Shown: positions 33,266 to 41,929 of the stretch, piece after piece
Numbering within the stretch: the stretch's first letter is position 1
Layout: every line of letters begins with the position of its first letter
Assembly (NCBI GenBank): GCA_031425275.1
Contig: JANPJA010000042.1
Span: 1 to 50,123 of the forward strand
From: JAIVGV01 sp031425275
GTDB lineage: Bacteria > Acidobacteriota > Blastocatellia > Pyrinomonadales > Pyrinomonadaceae
Length of the DNA: 50,123 bases
Direction: 5' to 3'
Made by a program: the position numbers and the translations under genes
Notes under the pieces: generated by a model
What the model was told of the DNA's origin: nothing
The model's database searches: none
Seen by the model: only the letters and a program-made list of their open reading frames with translations

Positions 33266-34675
33266 ATGTCTCGCCTCAAGTTATCGTTAGTCGTCTTCGC
33301 GCTGGCCGGCTTCGTTGCGCTCGGCCTCGGGCATCTGGGTTCGAGCGCGCAGTCGCCGCCCGCCGCCGCTCCTGTGGGCGTGACGGCCGCGCCCGCGCCG
33401 TCCTGCACCCCTTTCCCCGTGCCGACCGCGCCGTTCGTCGATGCCCAACTCAGCCCGTGCATCCCTTTCGCCGTGAGCGCGTCGGACTTCGCCAGCGTCT
33501 CGCGGGCGCAGCCCGCCTTCGACGTTTTCTCGTGGAGGTCTTTCGTCGCCCTCAATTGGCCGACCGACGGCACAACCATCGGGCAGGACGGCGACAACCC
33601 GACGGTCTGGGAGACCTACAACGAGAGCTATCAGGTTTTCCTCGCCGACGGCTCGGCCCCGCACTGGGGCGCGCCCGTGGATGTCCCCGCCGCCTGCAAG
33701 GGCGCGAACCTGCCCGTCTTCCGCATGAAGCAGAAGGTCTCCGACGAGGTGCTCGACGAGCGCGGGCAGCCCTTCCGCACCGGCCCGCTCATCGACCAGC
33801 GCGGCGACTACGTGCGCTACGCCATCCACCTAAATAAAGAGACGTTCGACTACGTCCTCGACAACGGACTCTATAACAAGGAGGGGCAGGCCAAGTTCGC
33901 CTCCCGTCCGGCGAACGTCGTAGACCTCCCGGCCGGGACCAACGGGAGCGCGAAAACGTCGCCCGTAGTGCCGCCGGCCATCGGCTCCATCGTGATCAAG
34001 TCGGCGTGGCGGCTGCTCGATCCGACGAAGGACAAGCTGGAGCGTTATCACAAGTCGAACGTGCTGGTTTACACGGCCCCGTCCGACGACCCGCCCATCA
34101 AGGAGCGGTGCGAGGCGCGCACCGTCGGCCTCGTCGGGTTCCACATCATGCACAAGACCGCGGCGCACCCGCAGTGGATTTGGTCAACCTTCGAGCAGGT
34201 GGACAACCTCCGCGGCGACAAGGCGGCGGGTGTACCCGCGACCTTCTTCAACGCGGCCTTCCCGCGGCGCAAGATCAACCGGCCGCCGCCCATGCCGTGG
34301 AACCCGAACGTCAAAGCGCCGCCGAGCCAGATCGTCCGCGACATCCCCATCGATCAGGGCGCGCAGGCGTTGAACAAACAGTGGCAGGGGCTGCTCCGCA
34401 GTAAGACCCCCAAATCGGTCTGGCAGTTCTACCAGCTCATCAGCACGCAGTGGCCGACGAAGGCGTTCATCCCCGATCCGAAAGACCCGACCAAGCGGGT
34501 GATGAACGGCTTCGGCGCGCCCGCCCCCGCCACCCTCGGCAACGCCATGCTGGAGACTTACACGCAGCGGTCTTCGAGCTGCATCGAGTGTCACAAGAAC
34601 GCCACCACGACCGGCGGCAAGTTCGGCGACTTCAGCTACCTGCTGCAAAGGGCGCAACCGGAGAAAAAACCATGA
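33266..34675 (+). CDS. Mono-heme cytochrome c subunit of a GMC dehydrogenase complex
   Basis: A 469-residue exported protein with a signal peptide (LKLSLVVFALAGFVALGLG). A single heme-c site CIECH lies near the C-terminus (about 439-443). The large region before it (SWRSFVALNWP, GSIVIKSAWRLLDP, GLVGFHIMHKTAAHPQWIWSTFEQVDN) is the pattern of a cytochrome-c family domain of unknown function that I have seen beside GMC oxidoreductases. It presumably takes electrons from the flavoprotein. AAGGAGAA lies just before the ATG. The stop overlaps the next start (ATGA). Confidence 0.8.
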   Translation: MSRLKLSLVVFALAGFVALGLGHLGSSAQSPPAAAPVGVTAAPAPSCTPFPVPTAPFVDAQLSPCIPFAVSASDFASVSRAQPAFDVFSWRSFVALNWPTDGTTIGQDGDNPTVWETYNESYQVFLADGSAPHWGAPVDVPAACKGANLPVFRMKQKVSDEVLDERGQPFRTGPLIDQRGDYVRYAIHLNKETFDYVLDNGLYNKEGQAKFASRPANVVDLPAGTNGSAKTSPVVPPAIGSIVIKSAWRLLDPTKDKLERYHKSNVLVYTAPSDDPPIKERCEARTVGLVGFHIMHKTAAHPQWIWSTFEQVDNLRGDKAAGVPATFFNAAFPRRKINRPPPMPWNPNVKAPPSQIVRDIPIDQGAQALNKQWQGLLRSKTPKSVWQFYQLISTQWPTKAFIPDPKDPTKRVMNGFGAPAPATLGNAMLETYTQRSSSCIECHKNATTTGGKFGDFSYLLQRAQPEKKP

Positions 34676-35271
34676 ACGTCGGAGAACTGCTCCCTGATTT
34701 CGTCGGCCTCTCGTCGGTGCTGACCGGCTACGACGCTAACACCATCGCGCCCAAAGTCGATCCGCTCGACGACAACACGGTCGCCATGCAGTATCTGCGG
34801 CTGATGTTGGCGAAGGCCGACAACGAAATCTTCCTCCAGACCCTCGCCGTCTTCCGCGAGATCGTCGCCGACCTCCCCGATGCGTGGAATTGGTCGAACG
34901 CGAAAGACCCGCTGTTTAAGCCGAACATCCCCGCCGACGTGGCCGCGCAGGTCAAGGCGCAGATTCTCTCGAACGCCGAGATGGCCGCCATGTCGCGGCG
35001 GATGATCCGGCTGTGGTATCTGGCGACGTGGTACGTCAACGAGCCGCCGGACTTCGCGGGCGAGGTCGTCTCGATGGACGCCTACAAAGAGGGCCTCGCG
35101 TGGCCGACGATTCAGGCCCACCCGATGGGCTACAGCCAGCTCGACTTCGGCTACTGGGCCGACCCGCCCCCGAGCGCCGGCACGACACCCCCGGCCCCGC
35201 CCATCCGGAGCGGCGCGTCGGCCGCGCCGCCCGCCGCCACGCAGGGCGGGAAGCAGCGCGGCGGCATCTGA
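34672..35271 (+). CDS. Small subunit of FAD-dependent sugar/alcohol dehydrogenase (FAD-SLDH-like)
   Basis: A 199-residue protein resembling the small subunit of membrane-bound FAD sorbitol dehydrogenase and gluconate-2-dehydrogenase subunit 3 proteins: LPDFVGLSSVLTGYDANTIAP at the start, RMIRLWYLATWYVN in the middle and AYKEGLAWPTIQAHPMGYSQ then FGYWADPP near the end. No obvious Tat signal is seen. A Pro/Ala/Gly-rich tail of about 35 residues follows. It is co-translated with the cytochrome gene and 65 bases before the GMC gene, so it probably chaperones or stabilises the flavoprotein. Confidence 0.75.
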   Translation: MNVGELLPDFVGLSSVLTGYDANTIAPKVDPLDDNTVAMQYLRLMLAKADNEIFLQTLAVFREIVADLPDAWNWSNAKDPLFKPNIPADVAAQVKAQILSNAEMAAMSRRMIRLWYLATWYVNEPPDFAGEVVSMDAYKEGLAWPTIQAHPMGYSQLDFGYWADPPPSAGTTPPAPPIRSGASAAPPAATQGGKQRGGI

Positions 35272-35336
35272 AGCGTCGCGCCCGGCCACGGCGTACGGCG
35301 CGGCCGCCACACATTTTTCGCGAGAGGTGAGGTCAC

Positions 35337-37223
35337 ATGAGCCAAGAGAAAATTTACGATGTCGTCATCGTCGGGGCCGGCATCGCCGGCGCGCTCGCCG
35401 CCTACAAGCTGGCCGCGGCCGGCAAATCCGTCCTCGTCATCGACGGCGGCAAGCGCACGCCCGACAGCCGCGACGCCTACATGCAGCAGTTCTACCTCGC
35501 GATGGCGAAGACGCCCGAATCCCCCTACCCGAACTATAAAAACACCCCCGTCCCGCTCTCGCTCGACATTGGCAACTGGAAGACGGAGCGCGCCCTCGAA
35601 GACGCTTTCAAGGAAGGCTACACCCCGCCGGGCTACCTCATCCAGAAAGGCCCGCTGCCGTTTTGCAGCACCTACGAGCGCGTCGCCGGCGGCACCACGT
35701 GGCACTGGAGCGGCACCGCGCTGCGGCTCCTCCCCGCCGACTTCAAGCTCCAAACGAACTACGGGCGCGGCATCGACTGGCCGATCACCTACGACGATCT
35801 CGAACCCTTCTACTGCGAGGCCGAGCAGGAGATCGGCGTCACCGGCGACACCGGTAATCAGGGCTATCACGGCATCACCTTCGGCAAAGACCCGAAAGAC
35901 CCGTCGAAGCCTTACGCATACCCGATGCCCGAGATTCCCATGTCGTACCTCGACAAGCAGGTCGCGCAAGGCGTCGGCTCGATGAGCTTCGACGGGCAGG
36001 TGGTCTCCGTCAGCCCGACGCCGCAGGGGCGCAACTCCGTCCCCTACGACGAGCGGCGCGTCTGCGCGGGCAACACCAACTGCATCCCCATCTGCCCGAT
36101 TCAGGCCAAGTACGACGCGACCATCCACATCGCGAAGGCCGCGCAGCACGGCGCGAAGATTCAGTACCGCAGCATCGCCGACAAAGTCCTCGTCGATCCG
36201 CAGACCGGACTCGTCAGCGGCATCCACTACGTCAAGTTCACCGATCCCGATCTGCCGCGCACGCCGACGGCCCCGCAGGGGGCGTTTAAGGAGGGCGTGG
36301 CGAAGGGGAAAATCTACGTCATCGCCGCCCACGCCATCGAGACCGCCAAGCTGCTGCTCAATTCCGCCACCGACCAGCAAGGGTTGGCCGACGGCGTGGC
36401 GAACCGCAGCGATCAGGTCGGGCGCAACTTGATGGATCACCCCGTCCAGTTGAGCTACGCCTTCAACCGGAACCCGCTCTACCCCTTCCGCGGGCCGCTC
36501 GCCACCTCGGGCATCGAGAGTTTGCGCGACGGGCCGTTCCGCCAGAAGCACGCGGCCTTCCGCGTCGAGATCGGCAACGAGGGTTGGAACTGGGCCACGG
36601 GCGATCCTTACACGACCCTTAACGCCCTCGTCTCGCCCGGCCGCAACTCCGTCTCGGGGCCGAACCACACGGTGCAGGGCGGTCTCTTCGGGAGTGATTT
36701 GCGCAACGCCCTGAACGGCTTCGTCACGCGCGAGTTCCGGTTCGGCTCGCTCGTCGAGCAGTTGCCGATCAGCGAGAACCGCATCCGGCTCTCGAAGGAT
36801 TACACGGACGGCCTCGGCATCCCGCGCCCGGAGATCACCTACGACGTGGACGACTACACGCGCTCCGGCTACGCCGCCGCGCGCAAGTTCGCGCTCGCGG
36901 TCTTCCAGAAGATGGGGGCGACCGACATGACGTTCGTCAACGACGCCGACCCGACCGCGTTCCAGTTCACCGACCCCGACGACCCCGGCGCGAAGCCCGA
37001 AACATACCTCCTCAACGGCGCGGGCCACGTCATGGGGACGTGCCGCATGGGCGCGGACCCGGCCGCCTCCGTCGTCGGCCCCGATCACCGCTCGCACGAC
37101 CACAAGAATTTGTTCATCGTCGGCAGCAGCGTCTTCACCACGACGGGGACGGCCAACCCGACCCTGACCATCGCCGCGCTGACGCTGATGGCCGCCGACG
37201 CGATCATCGCCGACCTCAAGTAA
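35337..37223 (+). CDS. GMC-family FAD dehydrogenase with likely 3Fe-4S cluster
   Basis: A 628-residue flavoprotein of the glucose-methanol-choline family. The FAD Rossmann motif is VVIVGAGIAGALAA (9-22). AGGTTWHWSGTALRL is the flavin-attachment loop. Cys243, Cys249 and Cys253 (CAGNTNCIPIC) keep the C-x5-C-x3-C spacing of the 3Fe-4S-ligating cysteines in bacterial FAD glucose dehydrogenase. The catalytic pair is probably His564 (GAGHVMGTCRMG) and Asn607 (TGTANPTL). It oxidises an alcohol or sugar and passes electrons via the cluster to the encoded cytochrome. No Tat signal is present in this chain, so export with the small subunit is uncertain. Substrate unknown. Confidence 0.9.
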   Translation: MSQEKIYDVVIVGAGIAGALAAYKLAAAGKSVLVIDGGKRTPDSRDAYMQQFYLAMAKTPESPYPNYKNTPVPLSLDIGNWKTERALEDAFKEGYTPPGYLIQKGPLPFCSTYERVAGGTTWHWSGTALRLLPADFKLQTNYGRGIDWPITYDDLEPFYCEAEQEIGVTGDTGNQGYHGITFGKDPKDPSKPYAYPMPEIPMSYLDKQVAQGVGSMSFDGQVVSVSPTPQGRNSVPYDERRVCAGNTNCIPICPIQAKYDATIHIAKAAQHGAKIQYRSIADKVLVDPQTGLVSGIHYVKFTDPDLPRTPTAPQGAFKEGVAKGKIYVIAAHAIETAKLLLNSATDQQGLADGVANRSDQVGRNLMDHPVQLSYAFNRNPLYPFRGPLATSGIESLRDGPFRQKHAAFRVEIGNEGWNWATGDPYTTLNALVSPGRNSVSGPNHTVQGGLFGSDLRNALNGFVTREFRFGSLVEQLPISENRIRLSKDYTDGLGIPRPEITYDVDDYTRSGYAAARKFALAVFQKMGATDMTFVNDADPTAFQFTDPDDPGAKPETYLLNGAGHVMGTCRMGADPAASVVGPDHRSHDHKNLFIVGSSVFTTTGTANPTLTIAALTLMAADAIIADLK

Positions 37224-37246
37224 GCTGCCGCTAAGGAGTGTCAAAC

Positions 37247-38251
37247 GTGAGCGACCCCAACTCGCCCGGCCCGCCCTCTCTCGACCCGAACGACCCGCTG
37301 ACCCGTTACTGGGACAAGCCCGTTTCGGAGTTGGTCGCCCTCACGGGAGGCCCCGTCGCGCCCGAGGCGCAGGAGCGACACCGGATTTACCTCTACCTGC
37401 TCATGTCGCTCCTCCACACCTTCTGGAACGGCAACAAGCGCGGGCCGGAGGGCAAGTACCCGTGGCGGCCCAAGCAGCGGCGGAAGAACGGAATTTACGA
37501 CGGCGGGCAGTACCTCGGCCACAACATCGCCTGTCTGGCGGTGGACGGCGACGGGCAGGTCATCGACTTCGACTTCAACCACAACGACATCTTCAGCAGC
37601 TCGGTCGAGCACGCCGAGTCGCGGCTCGTCCGCCGCATCTTCAGCCTGACGCAGCTCTACAACGACCGCCGCATCCGCAAGCCGAACGATCCGCCGCGCG
37701 ACACGAATTACCTCAGCGTCCTGAGCAAAGTGACCATCTACACGTCGCTCGAATCGTGCGCGCAGTGTTCGGGCATCATGGCGCTGGGGAAGGTGAAGTC
37801 CATCGTCTATATGCAGAGCGACCCCGGCCAGTATTTCGTGGGGAACATCATGTACAACCTCACGACCGACGCCCTGCGCGCGCCGCTCCCCGTCTCGGGC
37901 GACAAGGTCGGCCTCCCGCACTTCGGCCAACTCAACGCGCTCTACCGCGACTTCTTCTCCCGCGTGGCGAAGAAAGCTTTTTACACCAGCCCCGACGGCA
38001 AGAAGACGGACAACAGCAACGCCATCACCTCGTTCCTCTGCACGGACGCCGCCCTCGACGTGTTCGCCGACGGGAAGTCGATCTTCGAGTCGTTGCAGGG
38101 CGACCCGACGAAGCTCGACTACCCGGACTACCAGCCGAAAGTCGGCGGCGAAGAGGCGGCGTTGAGTAACGCGGAAGCCCTCGCGGACGCGGCGATCTTC
38201 CTCGACTACGCCTCCTCCTTCGGCAAGCGCGGCACCCCGCACAAGCTCTGA
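37247..38251 (+). CDS. Divergent cytidine-deaminase-fold enzyme
   Basis: A 334-residue protein with the zinc signature of the deaminase superfamily: HAE at about 122-124 (SSVEHAESRLVRR) and SCAQC with Cys171 and Cys174 (YTSLESCAQCSGIMALGKV). Some 47 residues separate the two halves, more than in TadA or CDA. GQYLGHNIACLAVDGDGQVI before HAE is the expected central strand. Long N- and C-terminal parts match nothing I recognise. AAGGAG lies eight bases before the GTG at 37247. It is 23 bases after the GMC gene, so it is in the same operon; a role in making or modifying the dehydrogenase substrate or cofactor is speculation. Confidence 0.75.
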   Translation: MSDPNSPGPPSLDPNDPLTRYWDKPVSELVALTGGPVAPEAQERHRIYLYLLMSLLHTFWNGNKRGPEGKYPWRPKQRRKNGIYDGGQYLGHNIACLAVDGDGQVIDFDFNHNDIFSSSVEHAESRLVRRIFSLTQLYNDRRIRKPNDPPRDTNYLSVLSKVTIYTSLESCAQCSGIMALGKVKSIVYMQSDPGQYFVGNIMYNLTTDALRAPLPVSGDKVGLPHFGQLNALYRDFFSRVAKKAFYTSPDGKKTDNSNAITSFLCTDAALDVFADGKSIFESLQGDPTKLDYPDYQPKVGGEEAALSNAEALADAAIFLDYASSFGKRGTPHKL

Positions 38252-38336
38252 CGCGGCGGCGGCTCGCGCGCGCCAACGCGCGCCGCCGCCGGACGCACCG
38301 CGCGGCCGTCAACCCGGCACACAGAACAATACCGAG

Positions 38337-39044
38337 TCAGTAGTTAGTCAGGATCGCTTCGGGCGGGAGGCCCATCTCCTGAAGGCGGTCGCGCGTGTGC
38401 TCGATCATCTCGCGCGAGCCGCAGACGAGGGCGACGGGCGAGGAAAGGTTAGGCAGCACGTTGTCGAGGAGCGACTGGACGTAGCCGGTTTGGCCCGCCC
38501 ACTCGTAGCCGTCGGGGCGCGAGATGACCTGTCGGAGTTCCACCCCGGCGGCCTGCCACGACTCGGTCTCGTCGCGGTAGCAGAAGTCGTCGGGCGTGCG
38601 CGCGCCGTAGAGGACGATCAGTTGGCCGAAGCGTTCGGCGTTGCGGAGCGCGTGCCGCAGCGTCGAGCGCAAGGGGGCGACGCCCGTGCCCATCGCGACG
38701 AAAATCAAATCCTTGCCCACGTGCGCGTCGAGCGGGAAGCCGCGTCCCGCCACCTCGACGAGTTCTAATTCGTCGCCCGCCTTGAGTTCGTAGAAGTCCC
38801 CGCTGCCCCCGCCCGCGCCCGTGCGCTTGACGAGAAATTCCGGCCCCTCGTCGTCGGGCGCGCTGGCGAAGGCAAAGTAGGAGGGGCGGCCCGTCGCGCC
38901 GAGACGCAGCACGGCGACCTGTCCGGGCAGATACGCGAGCGGCGGCGCAATCGTCCCGGCGGGCCGCACGTCGAGCGAGCGAATTTCGGCCGCCTGCTGG
39001 CGGACGCGCGTGACGATCAAAGTACGAGCGGCGTTGTCACCCAT
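38337..39044 (-). CDS. FNR-type FAD/NAD(P)H oxidoreductase
   Basis: A 235-residue single-chain flavin reductase of the ferredoxin-NADP reductase superfamily. The FAD domain contains YLPGQVAVLRLG and SYFAFASAPDD; the nicotinamide domain has FVAMGTGVAPLRSTL, LIVLYGARTPDDFCY and VALVCGSREMIEHT. No ferredoxin domain is attached; the usual last aromatic residue is the final Tyr (ILTNY). The start at 39044 is taken at MGDNAART; upstream codons look non-coding. The electron partner is unknown. It converges with the deaminase-fold gene. Confidence 0.87.
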   Translation of the reverse strand: MGDNAARTLIVTRVRQQAAEIRSLDVRPAGTIAPPLAYLPGQVAVLRLGATGRPSYFAFASAPDDEGPEFLVKRTGAGGGSGDFYELKAGDELELVEVAGRGFPLDAHVGKDLIFVAMGTGVAPLRSTLRHALRNAERFGQLIVLYGARTPDDFCYRDETESWQAAGVELRQVISRPDGYEWAGQTGYVQSLLDNVLPNLSSPVALVCGSREMIEHTRDRLQEMGLPPEAILTNY

Positions 39045-39222
39045 TAGCTTTACACTCTCGGCGGAAAAGTTTTTGCGGCCGCGAGTGTAGCGCGAAGGGC
39101 GCCCGCCGGCCAAAGCGCGCGCCCTCCCGTCGGCCCTCGCGCCTTTTGCCCGCGTCTGCCGGCTGTGTTAAAACAACCTTGCCTTCAAATACCCATCGCA
39201 GACCCGGAAAGGAACCGACCGT

Positions 39223-39672
39223 ATGATTCGTGAACTGGTTGCGACCGCGCGGACGTGGGTGCCCCTGCCCATCCGTCTCACGCTCGGCGTCATCTTCATC
39301 GCGCACGGATTGCAGAAGGTCTTCGGCATGTGGGGCGGGCCGGGCTGGGGCGCGTTCACCGGAGGCACGACGCCGTTTTCGTTCATGCGCCCGGCGTGGT
39401 TCTGGCTGGGCGCGGCCGCCGTGTCGGAGTTGGTCGGCGGCCTCCTCGTGCTGCTCGGCCTGTTCACGCGCGTCGGCGCGTTCTTCCTCGCCGCGACGAT
39501 GCTCACGGCCATCTTCGGCTACCACTTTCAGGGCGGCCTCTTCCTCTCGAACAAGGGTTACGAGTACGCGCTGGCCCTGCTCGGCATGTCGATCGCGCTC
39601 GTCGTCTCGGGCGGCGGGCGCGCCTCCATCGACGAGTACCTGCAACTGGGCGCGCGCGGGCGGCGAAGATAA
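39223..39672 (+). CDS. DoxX family membrane protein
   Basis: A 149-residue four-helix membrane protein of the DoxX family. Characteristic parts are LTLGVIFIAHGLQKVFGMWGG, FWLGAAAVSELVGGLLVLLGLFTRVGAFFLA and HFQGGLFLSNKGYEYALALL. Relatives are linked to thiosulfate:quinone oxidation or oxidative-stress complexes, but most, including this one, have no known partner. GGAA precedes the ATG at good spacing. Confidence 0.9.
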   Translation: MIRELVATARTWVPLPIRLTLGVIFIAHGLQKVFGMWGGPGWGAFTGGTTPFSFMRPAWFWLGAAAVSELVGGLLVLLGLFTRVGAFFLAATMLTAIFGYHFQGGLFLSNKGYEYALALLGMSIALVVSGGGRASIDEYLQLGARGRRR

Positions 39673-39683
39673 AAAAACAGTGA

Positions 39684-39749
39684 TGAGGACTGAGGACTGA
39701 GGACTGAGTTAAAACCGTCTGTCACTCAGTCCTCAGTCCTCAGTCCTCA
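39684..39749. repeat. GGACTGA heptamer hairpin, perfect 25-bp stem
   Basis: Arms 39684-39708 (TGAGGACTGAGGACTGAGGA and on) and 39725-39749 are perfectly complementary with a 16-base loop. The unit is GGACTGA. The array ends 11 bases before the MFS start codon and leaves no Shine-Dalgarno. Confidence 0.93.
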
Positions 39750-39760
39750 GTACTTTTTTT

Positions 39761-41005
39761 ATGAAGCGTTCGCCGCTCGCCGTCATCTTCGTCACGGTCT
39801 TTATCGACTTGGTCGGGTTCGGGATCGTCATCCCGCTGCTGCCCTTCTACGCGAGCCGGTTCGGCGCGTCGCCGCTGTGGATCGGCATCCTCTTCGCCTC
39901 CTACTCGGTCATGCAGTTGATCTTCTCGCCCGTCCTCGGCCGACTCTCCGACCGGCACGGGCGGCGGCCCGTCCTGCTCTTCAGTCTGCTCGGCACTTGC
40001 CTCGGCTTTCTCATCCTCGGCTTCGCCAACTCGCTCGCCCTCCTCTTCGTCGGCCGCATCATCGACGGCATCTCCGGCGGGAACATCTCGACCGCGCAGG
40101 CTTACGTGGCCGACGTGACGACGCCGGAGAACCGCGCGAAGGGGATGGGACTGGTGGGCGCGGCCTTCGGCCTCGGCTTCATCTTCGGCCCGGCCATCGG
40201 CGGCACGCTCAGCCTGTGGGGCAAGAGCGTCCCGTTCTTCTTCGCGGCTGCTCTAGCGCTCGCCAACACCGTGCTGCTCTACTTCGCCTTGCCCGAAACC
40301 GTCACGCCGGATCACCCGGCGCGCACGGTTGATCGCAGTTTCCGCGGGATGCTCCGGCCGCTGGCGCGCCCGCGGCTCGCGCTCGTGCTCTCGATCTACT
40401 TCCTCTTCATCGTCGCCTTCTCGATCATGACGACGACGTTCGCGCTCTACACCATGTGGCGCTACGGCTACGAGGAGCACCACAACGGCTACCTCTTCGC
40501 CTTCATCGGCGTCATCGCCGTCATCGTGCAGGGCGGTCTGATCGGCCGCCTCGTCAAACGCTACGGCGAGCCGCCGTTCGTCATCGCCGGGGCCGCGCTC
40601 TTCATCGCGGGACTTCTGGCCTTGCCCCTCATCGGCCCCGAGGCCGGGGGACTGCTGGCGCTCCTGCTCGTCCTCGCGGTGCTGGCGAACGGGAACGCGA
40701 TGGCGACGCCTTCGCTGCAATCGCTCGCGTCGAAGACGGCGGGCGAGCGCGAGCAGGGGACGGTGCTGGGGCTGTCGCAGTCGGCCGCGAGCCTCGCCCG
40801 CGTCGTCGGCCCGCTCGTCGGCGGCTGGCTCGTCTATTCCGCGACCGCGCCGCGGCCCCCCGGCGTCGATGCCGGCAGCGTCCGCGTCACCTTCTGGACG
40901 GCCGGGGCCGTGACCCTCGCCGCGCTCGCCCTCGCCGTCCGACTCGCGCGCTCCGACGCGCGGACTCCCGAAATCGCGGGCCGCGAACGGGAAGTCAGCC
41001 TCTAA
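39761..41005 (+). CDS. TetA-like MFS efflux transporter
   Basis: A 414-residue, 12-helix MFS proton antiporter of the DHA1 group. It opens with VFIDLVGFGIVIPLLPFYA, the TetA-type helix 1. Motif A is GRLSDRHGRRPVLL, and motif C-like GAAFGLGFIFGPAIGG lies in helix 5. A second, weaker motif A occurs as GRLVKRYGEPP. It probably exports a drug or metabolite; tetracycline is not implied. The start codon follows a run of T after the heptamer hairpin. Confidence 0.9.
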   Translation: MKRSPLAVIFVTVFIDLVGFGIVIPLLPFYASRFGASPLWIGILFASYSVMQLIFSPVLGRLSDRHGRRPVLLFSLLGTCLGFLILGFANSLALLFVGRIIDGISGGNISTAQAYVADVTTPENRAKGMGLVGAAFGLGFIFGPAIGGTLSLWGKSVPFFFAAALALANTVLLYFALPETVTPDHPARTVDRSFRGMLRPLARPRLALVLSIYFLFIVAFSIMTTTFALYTMWRYGYEEHHNGYLFAFIGVIAVIVQGGLIGRLVKRYGEPPFVIAGAALFIAGLLALPLIGPEAGGLLALLLVLAVLANGNAMATPSLQSLASKTAGEREQGTVLGLSQSAASLARVVGPLVGGWLVYSATAPRPPGVDAGSVRVTFWTAGAVTLAALALAVRLARSDARTPEIAGREREVSL

Positions 41006-41062
41006 AATTGTTTGGTGCGTCTCGCCGCCGCCGCCGACGGGGCGCGAGACTTTCGGGTCACT

Positions 41063-41929
41063 ATGCGTTCCGTCAGCGAATCATTACAGGAGTACGCGCG
41101 CGGCGTGGCGGGCGGGCTGCTGCTGAGTCTGCCGCTGCTCTACACGATGGAGGTCTGGTGGGCGGGCTTCATCGCGCACCCGTGGCGGCTGGTCGCCTAC
41201 GTCCTCGCCACCTTCGTCCTGCTGCTCGGCTACAACGAGTTCGCGGGACTGCGCCGCGACAACTCGTTCGGGGAAGTCGTCATCGACTCGATCGAGGAGA
41301 TGGGGATCGGACTCGTCGTCGCGACCGTCGCCCTCTGGCTGATCGGCCGCGTCACGTTCGCGACGCCCGCGACCGAGGCCGTCGGCCAGATCGTGGTCGA
41401 GGCGATGACGGTCGCCATCGGCGTCTCGGTCGGGACGGCGCAGTTCGGCGCGGCCAGCGGCGACGAAAAGGGCGCGGGCGGCGACGAAACTTCGGGCGGG
41501 ACTGACGGCGGCGGCGACGAGGAGGCGGGCGGCGTGCGCCACTTCGGCGGGCAGGTCGTCGTCTCGGTGTGCGGCGCGGTGCTGTTCGCGGCCAACCTCG
41601 CGCCGACCGAAGAGATCGTCCAGATCGCCATCGAAATCTCCGCGTGGCGGCTGCTCGCCCTCGCCCTCGTCTCGCTCGCGCTCGCCGCGCTCATCCTCTA
41701 CTACAGCGAGTTCGCGGGCGCGGACGAACACGTCCGCTTCGACCGCCATCATGACGTGCTGATCGGAACGGTCGTCACCTACGCCGTCGCGCTCACCGTC
41801 TCGGCGCTCATCCTCTGGTTCTTCGGCCGCTTCGAGGGTTGCTCGCTCGCGGTCTCGTTGGGACAGGTAATCGTGCTCGGCGTGGCGGCGACGCTCGGGT
41901 CTTCGGCCGGGAGGCTGTTGCTGCAATGA
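41063..41929 (+). CDS. TIGR02587 family membrane protein
   Basis: A 288-residue polytopic membrane protein of the TIGR02587 family: RGVAGGLLLSLPLLYTMEVWWAG, then VLLLGYNEFAGLRR, and VVDSIEEMGIG-like VVIDSIEEMGIGLVVATVAL. A cytoplasmic or periplasmic loop rich in Gly/Asp/Glu (about residues 138-162) divides it, followed by LFAANLAPTEEIVQIA and three more helices. The function is unknown. It is almost always paired with TIGR02588, as here, with a 4-base ATGA overlap. Confidence 0.88.
   Translation: MRSVSESLQEYARGVAGGLLLSLPLLYTMEVWWAGFIAHPWRLVAYVLATFVLLLGYNEFAGLRRDNSFGEVVIDSIEEMGIGLVVATVALWLIGRVTFATPATEAVGQIVVEAMTVAIGVSVGTAQFGAASGDEKGAGGDETSGGTDGGGDEEAGGVRHFGGQVVVSVCGAVLFAANLAPTEEIVQIAIEISAWRLLALALVSLALAALILYYSEFAGADEHVRFDRHHDVLIGTVVTYAVALTVSALILWFFGRFEGCSLAVSLGQVIVLGVAATLGSSAGRLLLQ

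Noticed and set aside
35151..37244. 697-residue open frame on the minus strand
   Set aside because: It is the antisense shadow of the GMC gene. Its translation is low-complexity Val/Arg/Gly/Asp typical of high-GC antisense frames, while the plus strand shows clear family motifs.
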